Below, in pieces: positions 12,101 through 21,111 of a DNA stretch of 64,000 nt (position 1 is its first letter; every line of letters starts with the position of its first letter). The notes below the pieces were generated by a model. It worked only from the letters and a program-made list of their open reading frames with translations. It made no database searches and was not told where the DNA came from. The translations under genes were made by a program, and so were the position numbers. Origin of the DNA: Tribonema minus (Eukaryota; Sar; Xanthophyceae; Tribonematales; Tribonemataceae); the NCBI GenBank assembly GCA_017506865.1, contig JAFCMP010000195.1, forward strand, positions 1-64,000. The letters run 5' to 3'.

Positions 12101-15100
12101 CTGACAGTATGTCGGACGAGAACATGAAATCTAGCGGCAGCTGCAGGTATAGGCACATGAAAGTTCCAGAGTGCCTCAATGACCACAGCCACCAAAAGCA
12201 CACTGTGGCTGCCTATAGCAGTTGTACATAATGACAGAATACTCATCATTCAAAAATTATCAAACATGATCAATACTAAAAGGATGAGTGATCGAGCGGA
12301 TGACTACCGTAACGGTGTGGAGGGACTTGGAGTACACAATCAGTTGATAATAGTTGACCGCAGTACCTGCAATTTGAACCTGTTCTTAGACTACAGCAGT
12401 TGTGAGAGCATGACACTGTCTCACTAATCAACTCAAACTTGAAGCTTGGGCAGCCTGACGCATGAACTGCGAAAACCTTTGAATGGGACGTAACTTGCAA
12501 AAAAGGGACCCAATGGCTGCATCAAACCACTTTGACCGGGTCAAGTCTATACTATAGTAGTAAAATTCTTGAGAGTCTGCCATGATGATCATCCGCTGCC
12601 GCAGCTGTTGCAGTATTTCAAAATCATATTTGTTGAGGCCACTGATGGTACAATATCAACTTGAAGGTGCTACTGCTGAAGTTGGTGAGGGTTTAGTGAT
12701 GAGAACTGAGCGATTTCCAAAATTCAATATAGAGCTGAACATTTCTACTCTCAGTAACTCTAAAACTTAGCAAAAGTTAACGGTTGAAATTGATGTTCAA
12801 GTTCAGGTTCAACATGACCATCTTTTAGACTATATGTACATACGCCATAATATATTTAATACGGATATAGGCTATATTTGTTCAACTCGAGGTTCGTCAC
12901 ATATACGTTTCGTTGCAACCCTATCTGCAGACAATTCGGAGAAAATTCGCACCTCAGGCTGCCAGTGTGGGTCCCGTTTTGAATTCAGGTTTTGTTTTCA
13001 CAATTCCAACCTGAGTTTCTGCCAGTGGTAATTGGTGATATGATGCACACATGTCATGTCTTGCATTGCACAAAATTAAAGCTCAGTGACACTCAGTGCG
13101 CGGTAGGCTACTGGTAGTAGTACAGATGATCAAAGTCCGCTGGCGCTAGCACACGTGTCCTTGCCGGGTGGACTGAATGAACGCACAACGTCACCTACTA
13201 CTACTAGTATCACTAGTAGTACTACTACTAGTATCACTAGTAGCCTTACTTAATGGCTGTATTTTAAGTTACTGCTGAATCTGAAGTCCATTAAGTGGCC
13301 TCAGAGTCTCCTAACTTAATGGCTGTATTTAAAGTGAGTGCCGGACCTGAAGTCCATTCAGTGGCCTCAGAGTCTCTGTACAATATCATACATACTGCTC
13401 GTTAGCACCGAGAGGTGCGGCAGCACTCGCGGTGGCGCTGATGGTGGCGAGGGTGCATCAGGCAGCAAGGGGATGGGAGATGCTGGCTGTGAGCAGGAGC
13501 TGCGGAGTCGCGTGTGGTGAGGATACGGCTTTGGGCAGCAGCAGGGGATATTGGAACATGGGGATACGGATAGCATCAGGGCACACTGTAGATCGTTTGC
13601 TTGAACACGCAAGAAAGAGAACCTCGGCCAGGCACGTCAGCGGCGTGCTTAGGCAAGGAATCGAGGACCGGGCGCCTCTGGCCCAAATGTATACTAGAGG
13701 CATAACCGCGGTCCTCCGGCGTTTTCGCTCAAGAGATGGAGACATCGGCTACGATAGGTGTGGCTCAGACTGGGTGCCGCTGTGTCTGCCCCCCATGAGT
13801 CTAGTACAAGCCTGCAACGCAGGGCTCTAAGGGCCCGTCCGATTTTAGTTTTTTGCATTCTTATCCAACGCATCAAGCCCACCTTGGGGCTGCTATAAAT
13901 ACAAGATCATAAGTACAATATACTAGTAGGCCTCCACGAGATGCGGATAGGTATGTAGCTGTAGCATGTAGCACCATGGCGTAGCAGAGATCATGAAAAG
14001 AATATCATGGCGGCGGCGGGAGGCCCGTATTGCCAACTCTGAATCAGCGCAGAAATGCAAGGAATCCGTTCTAGCGTGCGCACAAGCGCAGGATATTAGC
14101 ACCAGTGCTGCAGATGGCAATGGCGCTTGTCAACAGGACGATGGCACGAGTGGCAGCAGCAGAGCAACTGGAGACGGACGCGCAGCGCACAAACGCAAGA
14201 GGGTACAGAATGACGGTTGGTCAATTTCCGATCAAACAGGCGAAGGGGAGCACACGGGCGGGCAAAGTGCAGTCAAGCGCTCTAGAACAGGTCATAACAG
14301 TCTGGAACAGCAACGTCTGATGCTAGACGACGAAGCTGGAGGTGGAGGCAGTGCGGACCCGGAGTACAAGTGCAACTTATGCGACCTCGTGGTGAAGAAG
14401 GGCATGTCGCTGCTCTCGTTACAGCAGAGGTTAAACGCCCACATCGCGGCGAAGCACCAGCGCAAACACCACAGTGGGACAGCAACAACGTTCCTGGAGC
14501 GCTCCGACCTCAGCACGTCGCACTTGCAAACCATCTACACCGAGTGTGCCTTGTGCAAAAACCTGTTTCATGCCAACAAGACATTCAGAGTGGACAGCAG
14601 CGATGCCAGCGCGGGCAAGCACTGCCGCAAATGCAGGCCTATCACTTCACCCGCTGCAGTGGCGGCAACATTGTCAACAACAGCATCAGCAGCACCGCTA
14701 GCACCTGATGCATCGACGGCAACAGCTACCACGTCGCTGCCACAGCAGCAACCGGCGTGCACACCCATCGGCAACCCCTACGCAAAGGGACCAGCGCACG
14801 CGCAGCAGGCACCTGCTGCTCAGGCTGGTGGCAGCAGCTCCTCCGGCAGCTCAAAGAGGCCGGAACGCGGGGGCAGCAGTGCTACACGAGGGGGTCGGGG
14901 TCGCAGTGGAGGGCGCGGACGTGGCAATGGAGGACGCGTTCGCAGCGGCAGCAATGATGCAGACATCAGCAGTAGCAGAGCGACTAGCGGCAGCAGAACC
15001 GGAGGCGGCAGTAGCAGCGGTGCCGGCGGCGGCAGTGCAGCCGGTACTAAGGACAGCGGCGCTGGCAACGGCCGCAGCAGTGATGCCAGCAGCCGCAGCG

Positions 15101-18100
15101 GCGGTGCTAGCAACAGCGGCAGTGGCGCGCGAACTCAAAACGGCCGCGGTGGCCGTGGCAGCGGTCGCAGCAGCGACAGCGGCGGACGAGGCTGTGGTCG
15201 TGGCGGCCGCGGCGGCGGCGGAGGGGGCCCCAGAGCGGCAGGTGCGGCGACAGCAGCGGCAGCGCCAGGCCCTGCAGGCGCAGCAGGTGGGGCAGGTGGG
15301 CTTTTCACGTGGACCATCTCAACCCCCGCAGTCGCAGCAGTGCTTGACAGCATCAGCCTCGATGAGCTGTGCAAGCTGCAGTTCGCGACAACTAGAAGCC
15401 TTGCTAGACCACGCAATCGTCGCTATGTGGGAGCTGCACTGGAGAACGCAGCAACACATCTGTTGGCACACACAATGACGATGTTCGTCAATGCGGCGCG
15501 GGAGCCAGATTCCGCAGGGCGGGTGCAGCGACTGCAAAGATCCACGATTCTACACCACCTCATGCCATCACTCATCACCTCCACCGATGGCGCACCTGGC
15601 ATCACTCGCTCCGACAGAATCAGAATGTTGGCACGAGGTGAGCTTGACCGGTTGGTGCCAGCGCTCCTCGCACACGCGCGTGCGCACCGGCGCTGGCGCG
15701 CGCGCCAGCAAACGGAGGCAGCGATCAACGCCTACGTCCTACAGTGCATGGGCACACGGGGGGGGCTACAGCAGGCAGCGCGTTTCCTTCAGCCCAAAAC
15801 GGTGGCGATACCTGATGATGACTGCTTTGCCGCCATGCAGTCCAAACACCCCCCCGCTGCGCCAGGGGAACAACTCCATGAGCTATCCGGCATGGTTGAT
15901 CAGCTTGTGGCGAAAGCAGCCGACATGCCAGCAGAACTCAGCCTGTTACAGGGGGAGGGAATTGAGCCAGAGACGGTTGCCAAGCTCATCCAGCGAGCAA
16001 GCCCTTACAGTGGAGCAGGCCCATCGGGGCTGCGCTACAGCCACCTGCAGGATGCGCTACGCACAAGCTGGGGACGGCATGAGTTTGCTGCTGTCCTCAC
16101 ACGGTGGCTTCAGACCGTTATGCGGGAGGCTGCGCGGCTGCCGGATGCCTTCTGGCAGTTGCATGGCGCGGGGCGCCTGACGCCACTTGCAGAACAACAG
16201 GAAGATGGTACAGCTAAGCAGCGGCCCATCGTTTGCGGCGAGGTGCTGCAGCGACTATGCACTTCGGTGTACGTGGCAGACCGCAAAGACTTCCTGGCGG
16301 AGCTCCTTGAGCCAGACGGGCAGTATGGGGTAGCCGTCTCAGCAGGAGCGGAGAAAGCGGCCATGGCCGGCAAACTCGCGTATGAGCTCGGTCACTGGCA
16401 GTTCATGCTGGACCTCAAGAATGCCTTCAACATGGTGTTCGTCCTGGCGGCAGCGGAATGGGTAGCAGCACAGCTGCCGGACTTCCTCGACTACTTCATC
16501 GGCACATACGTTCGCACTCGGCCACGCCTGCTGTTCCAGCACGTTGACGGCTCCACGCGCATCATCATGTCTCAGCGCGGGTTTAAGCAGGGGGACCCCG
16601 CGGCACCGATGCTCTTCTGCGGCGCCATTGCTCAGTGCTTGAAACGGTTCAATGAGGCGGCGGCTGCGCAGCGCGCGCGGAGGCGGATGGGCGCCTACAT
16701 GGACGATGCCAACGTCCGAACAGGCGCTTGCACGCTGACTCAGGATGACATACAGGCGGTGGCGCAGCTCAAACAACACTTTGCGGAGGTGGGGCTGGAG
16801 CTAAACCTCACCAAGTCACGCGCGCTGCCTGGCAGGGGGCATGTGGTGACAGACCACGAGCGGCAACTGCTGCAGCAGCTGGGCGTTCAGCTAGTGGGGG
16901 ATACGGATGAAAATCAGAACCGTGGAGCTGTGTTGCTGGGGGTGCCGGTGGGCCACAGCAGCTTTGTGGACGCATGGCTGCGCAGGGAAGCGGGTGCAGG
17001 CGGGGCAGGGGCTCGATTTGCAGAGCGATGCGCGCGCCTGACATCTCCGAGGGCTATGTTCAGGTTACTGCGCTACTGCGTGGTGCCTCGCATGACGTAC
17101 TGCCTGCGCACCATTCCCACTACGCAGACAGCGCCAGCCGCCAAGGAGTGGGATCGGGTCACGCAGTGGGTGCTTGAGCACTCAATGGGCCTGCAGCCAC
17201 CAGGCCAGACCTGGCGCCAGTTTGAGCAAAGTGGGGCCCACTTCCATCTGGCAGCGCACGGCCCAGCCTTACAGCAAGCGCGACTCCCAACACGGCATGG
17301 CGGCCTTGGCATTACCAGCGCCTGCGACATCGCTGATGCTGCGTATGTGGCGGGCACGTTGCAAGCGCTGCAACCAGCACTCTCTGGATGGGCGGGGGTG
17401 CTGCAGCAGGCGGCTCCTCAAGCGGCTGCAGACAACGCTGCTGAGGATGCGGCAACACAAGCGACACCGGCAGCAGCGGCAGCAGCACCAGCACCAGCAG
17501 CATCAGCAGCGGCAACTGTTACAGCGGCAGCGGCGGTTGCCAGTGGAGGCGCGACCGCTCCGGCAGTGGCAACTGCATCAGCGGCTGGCCGCGCTTATGG
17601 CGCAGCCATTCCGGTAGCACACGACGCAGCTGCCGCTGGATCAGGGGCCGCGGCGGCAGCACAGGCGGCACCAGCGGCAGCAGCAGCAGCGGCGGCGCAC
17701 GGCGCAACTACTCCGGCGGCAGCAGCAGCGGCGGCAGCAGCAGCTGCTCCAGCATCAGAGGCTGCTGCAGCAGCGGCAGCACATGTTGCACCTCAAGTGG
17801 CCTCGGCGGCATCACTAACTGCAGCATCAACAGCAGCGGCTGCGGGCATAGGCAATACAGCTGCTACAGGCCCTACTAGCCTAAGGGCTGCTGCAGCACC
17901 TGCAACAGGAGCAGCGTCGGCAGGCGGCGCCGCAACCGTGCCGGCTGCGACAGCGGCAATGGCGGTGGCAGCGGCCAATGCGGCAGGTGCTGCACCAACA
18001 CCTGCGGCAGCAGCAACACCACTGGCAGCAGCAGCAACGGCAGGCGGCACAGCTGCAGCACCAGCGCACGCAGCAGCGGCAGCCGTCAATGCAGGCGCTG

Positions 18101-21081
18101 CGCGTTCCACACCAGCAATGCTACAAGGCGCAGCAGCAGCAGAGGTGGCGCGCCTGCCCCTCATGCGGACGATCGCCACAGCTGCCACATCTCTACGTGC
18201 AGCAACAGGTGACAAGCTGGAACATATACTGCCACCAGCGCTAACGCCACTGCAGCAGCAACCACCTACGCAGCAGCCGCCGCTGCGGCCGACAGCAGGT
18301 GGTGGCACTGGTGCGGATGCTGCTTGCGTACTTGACGCCAGTGCTCTGCAGTTGCAGTGTAGCCTGAAGCGCCCCAATCAGAGTGCGCTTGCAGATGCCG
18401 TCGCTACCGAGCTTGCAGATAAGGTGGAGGCGGACCTGCAACAGCTGCCGCAGGGCACGCAACGCACGCAAGCACTTGCTCGATTCCGGTCGCAGCGCCA
18501 CATGCACTCGATCGGCATGGCATTCCTCAACGAGCCCATGTACTCCACAACGGCTTCGTTCGATGGCCTATCCTGGCAGCTGGCCGTCAAACGCGCCATC
18601 GGAGTAGAGGAGCAGACGGCAGGCTGCAAGCTGTGCGGGAAGTCGCCGGGCGGCACCCTGCATGCACGGCTGTGTCAAGCGCCACGCGTCAAGGCGCACG
18701 ACACCATTGTCCACAATAGCGTCAAGAGGGCCACGCAGCGCCTCCTGCGGCAATACCTCAAAACGGGACTGGTGGACGAGGACTACACGCCGTTTCTGGG
18801 GTCCGCCGGGCCGCCGGGGAGTCGCAGGATGGACATCGTGCTGCCTGCCGACGCCTTCCCGGTGACCGGCTACGACGACCCGACACGCCACCTACCGCTC
18901 ATGGTGGACGTTACCTGCTTCGAGGCACAGGTGGCGTCGCGGGCGGCGAAGACTGCAGCAGACCCCGAGCGATGCTGCCGCGACCAAGAGGCCGCCAAGA
19001 CTACCCACTATTCTGGTCATTATGATCAGAATTGCTACAAACTTGCCACATTGGCAATAGGGTCATTTGGCAGCATCGGGGAGCAGGGGCGGAAGCTGCT
19101 GGAGGCTGTGGCGACGGAGTATGCCAGCAGGATGTCAGTGCCCGGAGGAGCGCGCCCTAAAGCTCTCAAGGGCATCGCCCTGGCGCGCTTACGCTCGGCA
19201 CTGTCGGCAGCGCTCCACATGGCGTACTCTGGCCGTGTCATGACACACATGGCAGAATCCAGGGGGGGGGGGCACATGGAGGAGGACGTAGGGGAGGACC
19301 CCGAGATGCCATTTGGCGGCGGCGGCGTTTGAGTGGTTGTCGTTGCGACACTTTCAGACTGTCATACGACATGTAGATTCCTTACAGCTAGATGCCAATC
19401 ATCTGGGCTTTTTCGCGCCCTGAGCGAGAATTAATAAAAAGTACAACGAGCGAGAATTAATAAAAAGTACAATATCATGATGCAAAATGTGATGAGAAAA
19501 CTTAATTTGGAATCGTACATATGTTTAGAAATCATTATGATTGTCAGATACTGTGACATGACATTGCAATTATCAAACCTATGGACATTTTGCTTCAAGG
19601 CTTCAAAGCGCACCCTCAGACAACGTTATGCAGCACAAGTGCGCCTGCCAGTGTATCAGTGATACTGAATCAGTTAAGAAGTCTTAGAGACTGGATCCCC
19701 ATTCAATCATGATGATGGCAAACACGTGGCCGGCTTCTGCTATTACTTTCCACTCCCGCACCACCGCTTTTACATACTATAGTAGCTGCTGCTACAAATA
19801 GTCACACCTTCAGGCTATATATACTCCTCATGTCATGAGCAGCTTATATAATGGATTTTGCATGACTTAGATGTCAAACTCTGAGTCATCCATTTTGAAA
19901 GTAAATTTGACAATTTCAAATTGGCAGCCTCAGGCTGAGGGATAATTTTTGGGGCAAATTTCAAGATGTTACTATTATAATAGTACAGCCTAAAAATTAC
20001 TGAGGCAAGTGATGCAAACTTAAAAACTTTGAAAGGTTACCTCCGAGTCCAACCGGAGTTGAACTTCAAGTTCATTTGACCTTGAAGTTCAACTGAAGAG
20101 TAATATTACTAGTATCAAGTAGTACACCAGTACTGCATTATGCTGCTAAGCTTAGCCTCGCAGCAGAATCAGAGATTCTGAATTTAAAGCATGCAACTGA
20201 GTGAACTAAGAAGTAGACCCTGAACGAGAGTCTCAGATCTGAGTCTTGACTGCCAGCATGATGCACAGCTGAGCAACAGCTGCTTCTGCAGACATGTTGG
20301 TAAGAAAATCAAAATTGCAGCCTGGCAGGCAGCGCAGGTGACCTAGTAGGTGCTTGTTTTGAATCTGATAGTATACTCAGGCTGGCAGCTGCAGCTGCAG
20401 CAGCCTCATGAGGCTGAGCCTACTAGGCTATCGTACTACTAGTAGCCTTAGGCTAGTAGGCTTGAGGGTCAAAGACAATAGAATTCAGGATCGCAACGAC
20501 TATTACACTACAACTAGGATTCGTTGCACTCACACTGTGTCCAGTACAGCGACGGTAGCGCCTTTTCCTTTGAGGCCAGCGTTGAGGGCACGATCAGCGT
20601 CAATGGCCAGTCTGGACCACTGCAGCGGCCGGAAGTCTGGCTCTTGAAATGCCGCGGCGGGCAATGATCTTGCAGCCGCCGACCTCCTAATCGCTGCGTC
20701 AACGCGCGTGTTATGATTCTCTTGCAGCCTGCGGCCGGCGGGCCCTCCCAGTATCTCGTCAGGTGCTGGAATGAAGCGGCGCTGCACACTGCGAAAAACG
20801 CCTTTCACACCCGCCATCTTCTTGATGCTGGTGATGGACTGTGCCGGGCCGGTGATGGTGGCCATGCCGATCTCGGGATGGTAGAAAGTGATGTCGGCGC
20901 CTGTAGCCCTGATTGCATGCTTCATTGTAGTGGTGTACTCGCCAAGTGCGCTGGCAGCAATGGCGGAACCTAGGCTGGCGTGCTTGGAAAAAAGCGCCAC
21001 CCACTCCTGCAACAGTTGCGTGTCATCACCGAGAACGGCAACAACAGAGGCCAGCAGGGCCGCTACGATGCTGGACCTCAT
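2864..21081 (-). CDS. Secreted subtilisin-like serine protease (S8), four exons
   Basis: Predicted 526-residue secreted endopeptidase. Exons on the minus strand are 21081-20534, 12027-11504, 4285-4063 and 3149-2864. All junctions are GT-AG and the summed length is an exact multiple of three. Residues 1-18 form a signal peptide, about 20-105 resemble an I9 inhibitor propeptide, and the S8 domain follows. The catalytic triad is Asp181 (VAVLD), His225 (SHGTHTAS) and Ser465 (GTSMATPHVAG), with oxyanion Asn341 (AAGND). The Asp is followed by T-V rather than the usual [ST]-G. An upstream Met at 21111 is in frame, but 21081 gives the better signal peptide. Introns 1 (8.5 kb) and 2 (7.2 kb) carry plus-strand retrotransposons C and A. 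The substrate is unknown. The protein looks intact and the triad is complete, so I treat it as a functional gene despite the large introns. Confidence 0.85.
3137..4065 (-). repeat. 16-bp direct repeat bounding subtilase intron 3
   Basis: gacgtagtcgaacctg occurs exactly at 3137-3152 and at 4050-4065. One copy spans the acceptor and the other the donor of the same intron. Either it is a remnant of a tandem duplication that created the intron, or it is a target-site duplication of an insertion that became the intron. Confidence 0.85.
3659..3700. repeat. Two near-identical 19-bp units inside subtilase intron 3
   Basis: aacctgtatacctaggtta at 3659 is repeated with one change at 3682. No function is evident. 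Confidence 0.8.
4063..4285 (-). CDS. Subtilase exon 3: SVAATGP / FSAPGG core
   Basis: Encodes NKWTISVAATGP and INFSAPGGN, the conserved strands before the catalytic serine in S8 proteases. The acceptor is gccag|aa, which fits the phase of exon 2. The donor is ctacag|gttcga. The junction with exon 4 falls inside a 16-bp sequence present at both ends of the intron. Confidence 0.8.
5507..11299 (+). pseudogene. Broken element A ORF: OTU-like, reverse transcriptase, endonuclease
   Basis: The long frame starts artificially at 5420 in intron sequence and enters the element at 5507. Order of domains: OTU-like cysteine protease (about 5700-6330; GNGNCLIHTA, later VGHFELLV), Cys-rich fingers (CPLC at about 6463), a Pro/Ala-rich linker, reverse transcriptase (8570-9110; LDCENAFNSVD, GCQQGDP, FLDD), and a C-terminal CCHH-like knuckle plus restriction-like endonuclease (10620-10890; YRADTVI, IVLDTSV). 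Compared with B it has three lesions: a 2-bp loss near 8878, a nonsense change near 9696 (tac to taa) and a 5-bp insertion near 10137. It cannot make the full protein. Confidence 0.85.
5507..11377 (+). mobile_element. Element A: 5'-truncated, defective non-LTR retrotransposon
   Basis: Near-identical to element B over its whole length. It is flanked by the 7-bp target duplication gtacgcc (5500-5506 and 11378-11384). Its 3' end is the same as that of B (ataaatacaagtccatac). Its 5' end lacks the first about 290 bp found in B, as expected for incomplete target-primed reverse transcription. It sits in intron 2 of the subtilase in the opposite orientation to the gene, so it does not interrupt an exon. 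Confidence 0.9.
11504..12027 (-). CDS. Subtilase exon 2: catalytic His and oxyanion Asn
   Basis: Begins after a ccag acceptor with FYLDHP, completing the codon left by exon 1. Contains SHGTHTASTVAG (His) and VTVVVAAGNDA (Asn). Ends at ttgcag|gtgaga in phase 1. It lies between elements A and C and is itself undamaged. Confidence 0.85.
12028..13200. other. Subtilase intron 1, AT-rich part
   Basis: No exon or element recognised. The sequence is rich in short aacttcaagtt-like words, which recur across non-coding DNA of this window. Confidence 0.4.
13201..13243. repeat. Tandem hairpin units ctactagtatcactagtag
   Basis: Two exact 19-bp copies (13201-13219 and 13225-13243). Each is an 8-bp inverted repeat with a 3-nt loop. 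Similar actagtag-type microsatellite sequence recurs at other intron sites in the window. Confidence 0.85.
13249..13380. repeat. Two 66-bp tandem units
   Basis: cttaatggctgtatt begins at 13249 and again at 13315. Both units end in gtggcctcagagtctc. The units have diverged at about one site in six, so the duplication is not recent. Confidence 0.85.
13400..13910 (+). mobile_element. GC-rich relic ending in an element-A-like 3' tail (tentative)
   Basis: An abrupt GC-rich segment in an AT-richer intron. A 132-codon open frame (13432-13830) matches no family I know. The end (about 13850-13910) reads tataaatacaag after a cccaccttgggg stretch, resembling the A/B tail cctcccttgggcctttataaatacaag. 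It may be a 5'-truncated relative of A whose tail served as landing site for element C. Confidence 0.35.
13993..19332 (+). CDS. Element C ORF, 1779 aa: zinc fingers, RT, restriction-like endonuclease
   Basis: Retrotransposition protein of the early-branching class with a restriction-like endonuclease. Residues 127-155 form a C2H2 finger (C127, C130, H150, H155), and 185-214 a second Cys cluster (CALC, HCRKC). Residues 260-430 are Gly/Ser/Arg-rich with RGG repeats, suggesting RNA binding. The reverse transcriptase spans about 640-950: MLDLKNAF, RGFKQGDP and YMDD at about 902-905. Residues 1137-1396 are an unusually long Ala-rich low-complexity linker. The C-terminus has CKLC plus H and C (from about 1545), then RRMDIVLP and MVDVTCFEAQ, which fit the PD-(D/E)XK-like endonuclease. 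No OTU domain. No stop or frameshift, so it may be active. ATG at 13993 is the first in frame. Confidence 0.85.
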   Translation: MKRISWRRREARIANSESAQKCKESVLACAQAQDISTSAADGNGACQQDDGTSGSSRATGDGRAAHKRKRVQNDGWSISDQTGEGEHTGGQSAVKRSRTGHNSLEQQRLMLDDEAGGGGSADPEYKCNLCDLVVKKGMSLLSLQQRLNAHIAAKHQRKHHSGTATTFLERSDLSTSHLQTIYTECALCKNLFHANKTFRVDSSDASAGKHCRKCRPITSPAAVAATLSTTASAAPLAPDASTATATTSLPQQQPACTPIGNPYAKGPAHAQQAPAAQAGGSSSSGSSKRPERGGSSATRGGRGRSGGRGRGNGGRVRSGSNDADISSSRATSGSRTGGGSSSGAGGGSAAGTKDSGAGNGRSSDASSRSGGASNSGSGARTQNGRGGRGSGRSSDSGGRGCGRGGRGGGGGGPRAAGAATAAAAPGPAGAAGGAGGLFTWTISTPAVAAVLDSISLDELCKLQFATTRSLARPRNRRYVGAALENAATHLLAHTMTMFVNAAREPDSAGRVQRLQRSTILHHLMPSLITSTDGAPGITRSDRIRMLARGELDRLVPALLAHARAHRRWRARQQTEAAINAYVLQCMGTRGGLQQAARFLQPKTVAIPDDDCFAAMQSKHPPAAPGEQLHELSGMVDQLVAKAADMPAELSLLQGEGIEPETVAKLIQRASPYSGAGPSGLRYSHLQDALRTSWGRHEFAAVLTRWLQTVMREAARLPDAFWQLHGAGRLTPLAEQQEDGTAKQRPIVCGEVLQRLCTSVYVADRKDFLAELLEPDGQYGVAVSAGAEKAAMAGKLAYELGHWQFMLDLKNAFNMVFVLAAAEWVAAQLPDFLDYFIGTYVRTRPRLLFQHVDGSTRIIMSQRGFKQGDPAAPMLFCGAIAQCLKRFNEAAAAQRARRRMGAYMDDANVRTGACTLTQDDIQAVAQLKQHFAEVGLELNLTKSRALPGRGHVVTDHERQLLQQLGVQLVGDTDENQNRGAVLLGVPVGHSSFVDAWLRREAGAGGAGARFAERCARLTSPRAMFRLLRYCVVPRMTYCLRTIPTTQTAPAAKEWDRVTQWVLEHSMGLQPPGQTWRQFEQSGAHFHLAAHGPALQQARLPTRHGGLGITSACDIADAAYVAGTLQALQPALSGWAGVLQQAAPQAAADNAAEDAATQATPAAAAAAPAPAASAAATVTAAAAVASGGATAPAVATASAAGRAYGAAIPVAHDAAAAGSGAAAAAQAAPAAAAAAAAHGATTPAAAAAAAAAAAPASEAAAAAAAHVAPQVASAASLTAASTAAAAGIGNTAATGPTSLRAAAAPATGAASAGGAATVPAATAAMAVAAANAAGAAPTPAAAATPLAAAATAGGTAAAPAHAAAAAVNAGAARSTPAMLQGAAAAEVARLPLMRTIATAATSLRAATGDKLEHILPPALTPLQQQPPTQQPPLRPTAGGGTGADAACVLDASALQLQCSLKRPNQSALADAVATELADKVEADLQQLPQGTQRTQALARFRSQRHMHSIGMAFLNEPMYSTTASFDGLSWQLAVKRAIGVEEQTAGCKLCGKSPGGTLHARLCQAPRVKAHDTIVHNSVKRATQRLLRQYLKTGLVDEDYTPFLGSAGPPGSRRMDIVLPADAFPVTGYDDPTRHLPLMVDVTCFEAQVASRAAKTAADPERCCRDQEAAKTTHYSGHYDQNCYKLATLAIGSFGSIGEQGRKLLEAVATEYASRMSVPGGARPKALKGIALARLRSALSAALHMAYSGRVMTHMAESRGGGHMEEDVGEDPEMPFGGGGV
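19422..19473 (+). repeat. Two 26-bp tail units at the 3' end of element C
   Basis: Units start gagcgagaattaataaaaag at 19422 and 19448. Short tandem tail units are typical of non-LTR elements that do not end in poly(A). They may reflect slippage of the reverse transcriptase at initiation. Confidence 0.85.
19476..20533. other. Subtilase intron 1, proximal part
   Basis: No exon or element recognised. AT-rich with repeated ctactagtag and ttgaagttcaac words. Confidence 0.4.
20534..21081 (-). CDS. Subtilase exon 1: signal peptide, propeptide, catalytic Asp
   Basis: Encodes residues 1-182 and two bases of codon 183. The signal peptide (MRSSIVAALLASVVAVLG) is followed by an inhibitor-like propeptide containing GVKGVFRSVQ, then the start of the S8 fold ending in GATVAVLDT. 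The donor is cagt|gtgagt, two codons after the catalytic Asp. Confidence 0.85.
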
Positions 21082-21111
21082 CGCGCCGCACCACAGACGT
21101 TCGGTCTGCAA

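Larger units (their letters stand above)
13922..19475 (+). mobile_element. Element C: apparently full-length non-LTR retrotransposon
   Basis: One uninterrupted ORF with a short 5' leader of about 70 bp and a 3' end made of two 26-bp tail units. The 11-bp sequence aagtacaatat is present at both ends (13911-13921 and 19465-19475), which I read as the target duplication. Part of it overlaps the element's own tail, so the exact 3' boundary is uncertain by about 10 bp. Inserted in intron 1 of the subtilase, antisense to it. It is a different family from A/B. Confidence 0.85.

Noticed and set aside
13432-13830. 132-codon plus-strand open frame
   Set aside because: GC-rich DNA with no motif; more likely part of a retroelement relic than a host exon, so not listed as a gene.
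17793-18377. 194-codon Ala-rich frame opposite element C
   Set aside because: Antisense shadow of the Ala-rich linker; gcn/ngc repeats open several frames at once.
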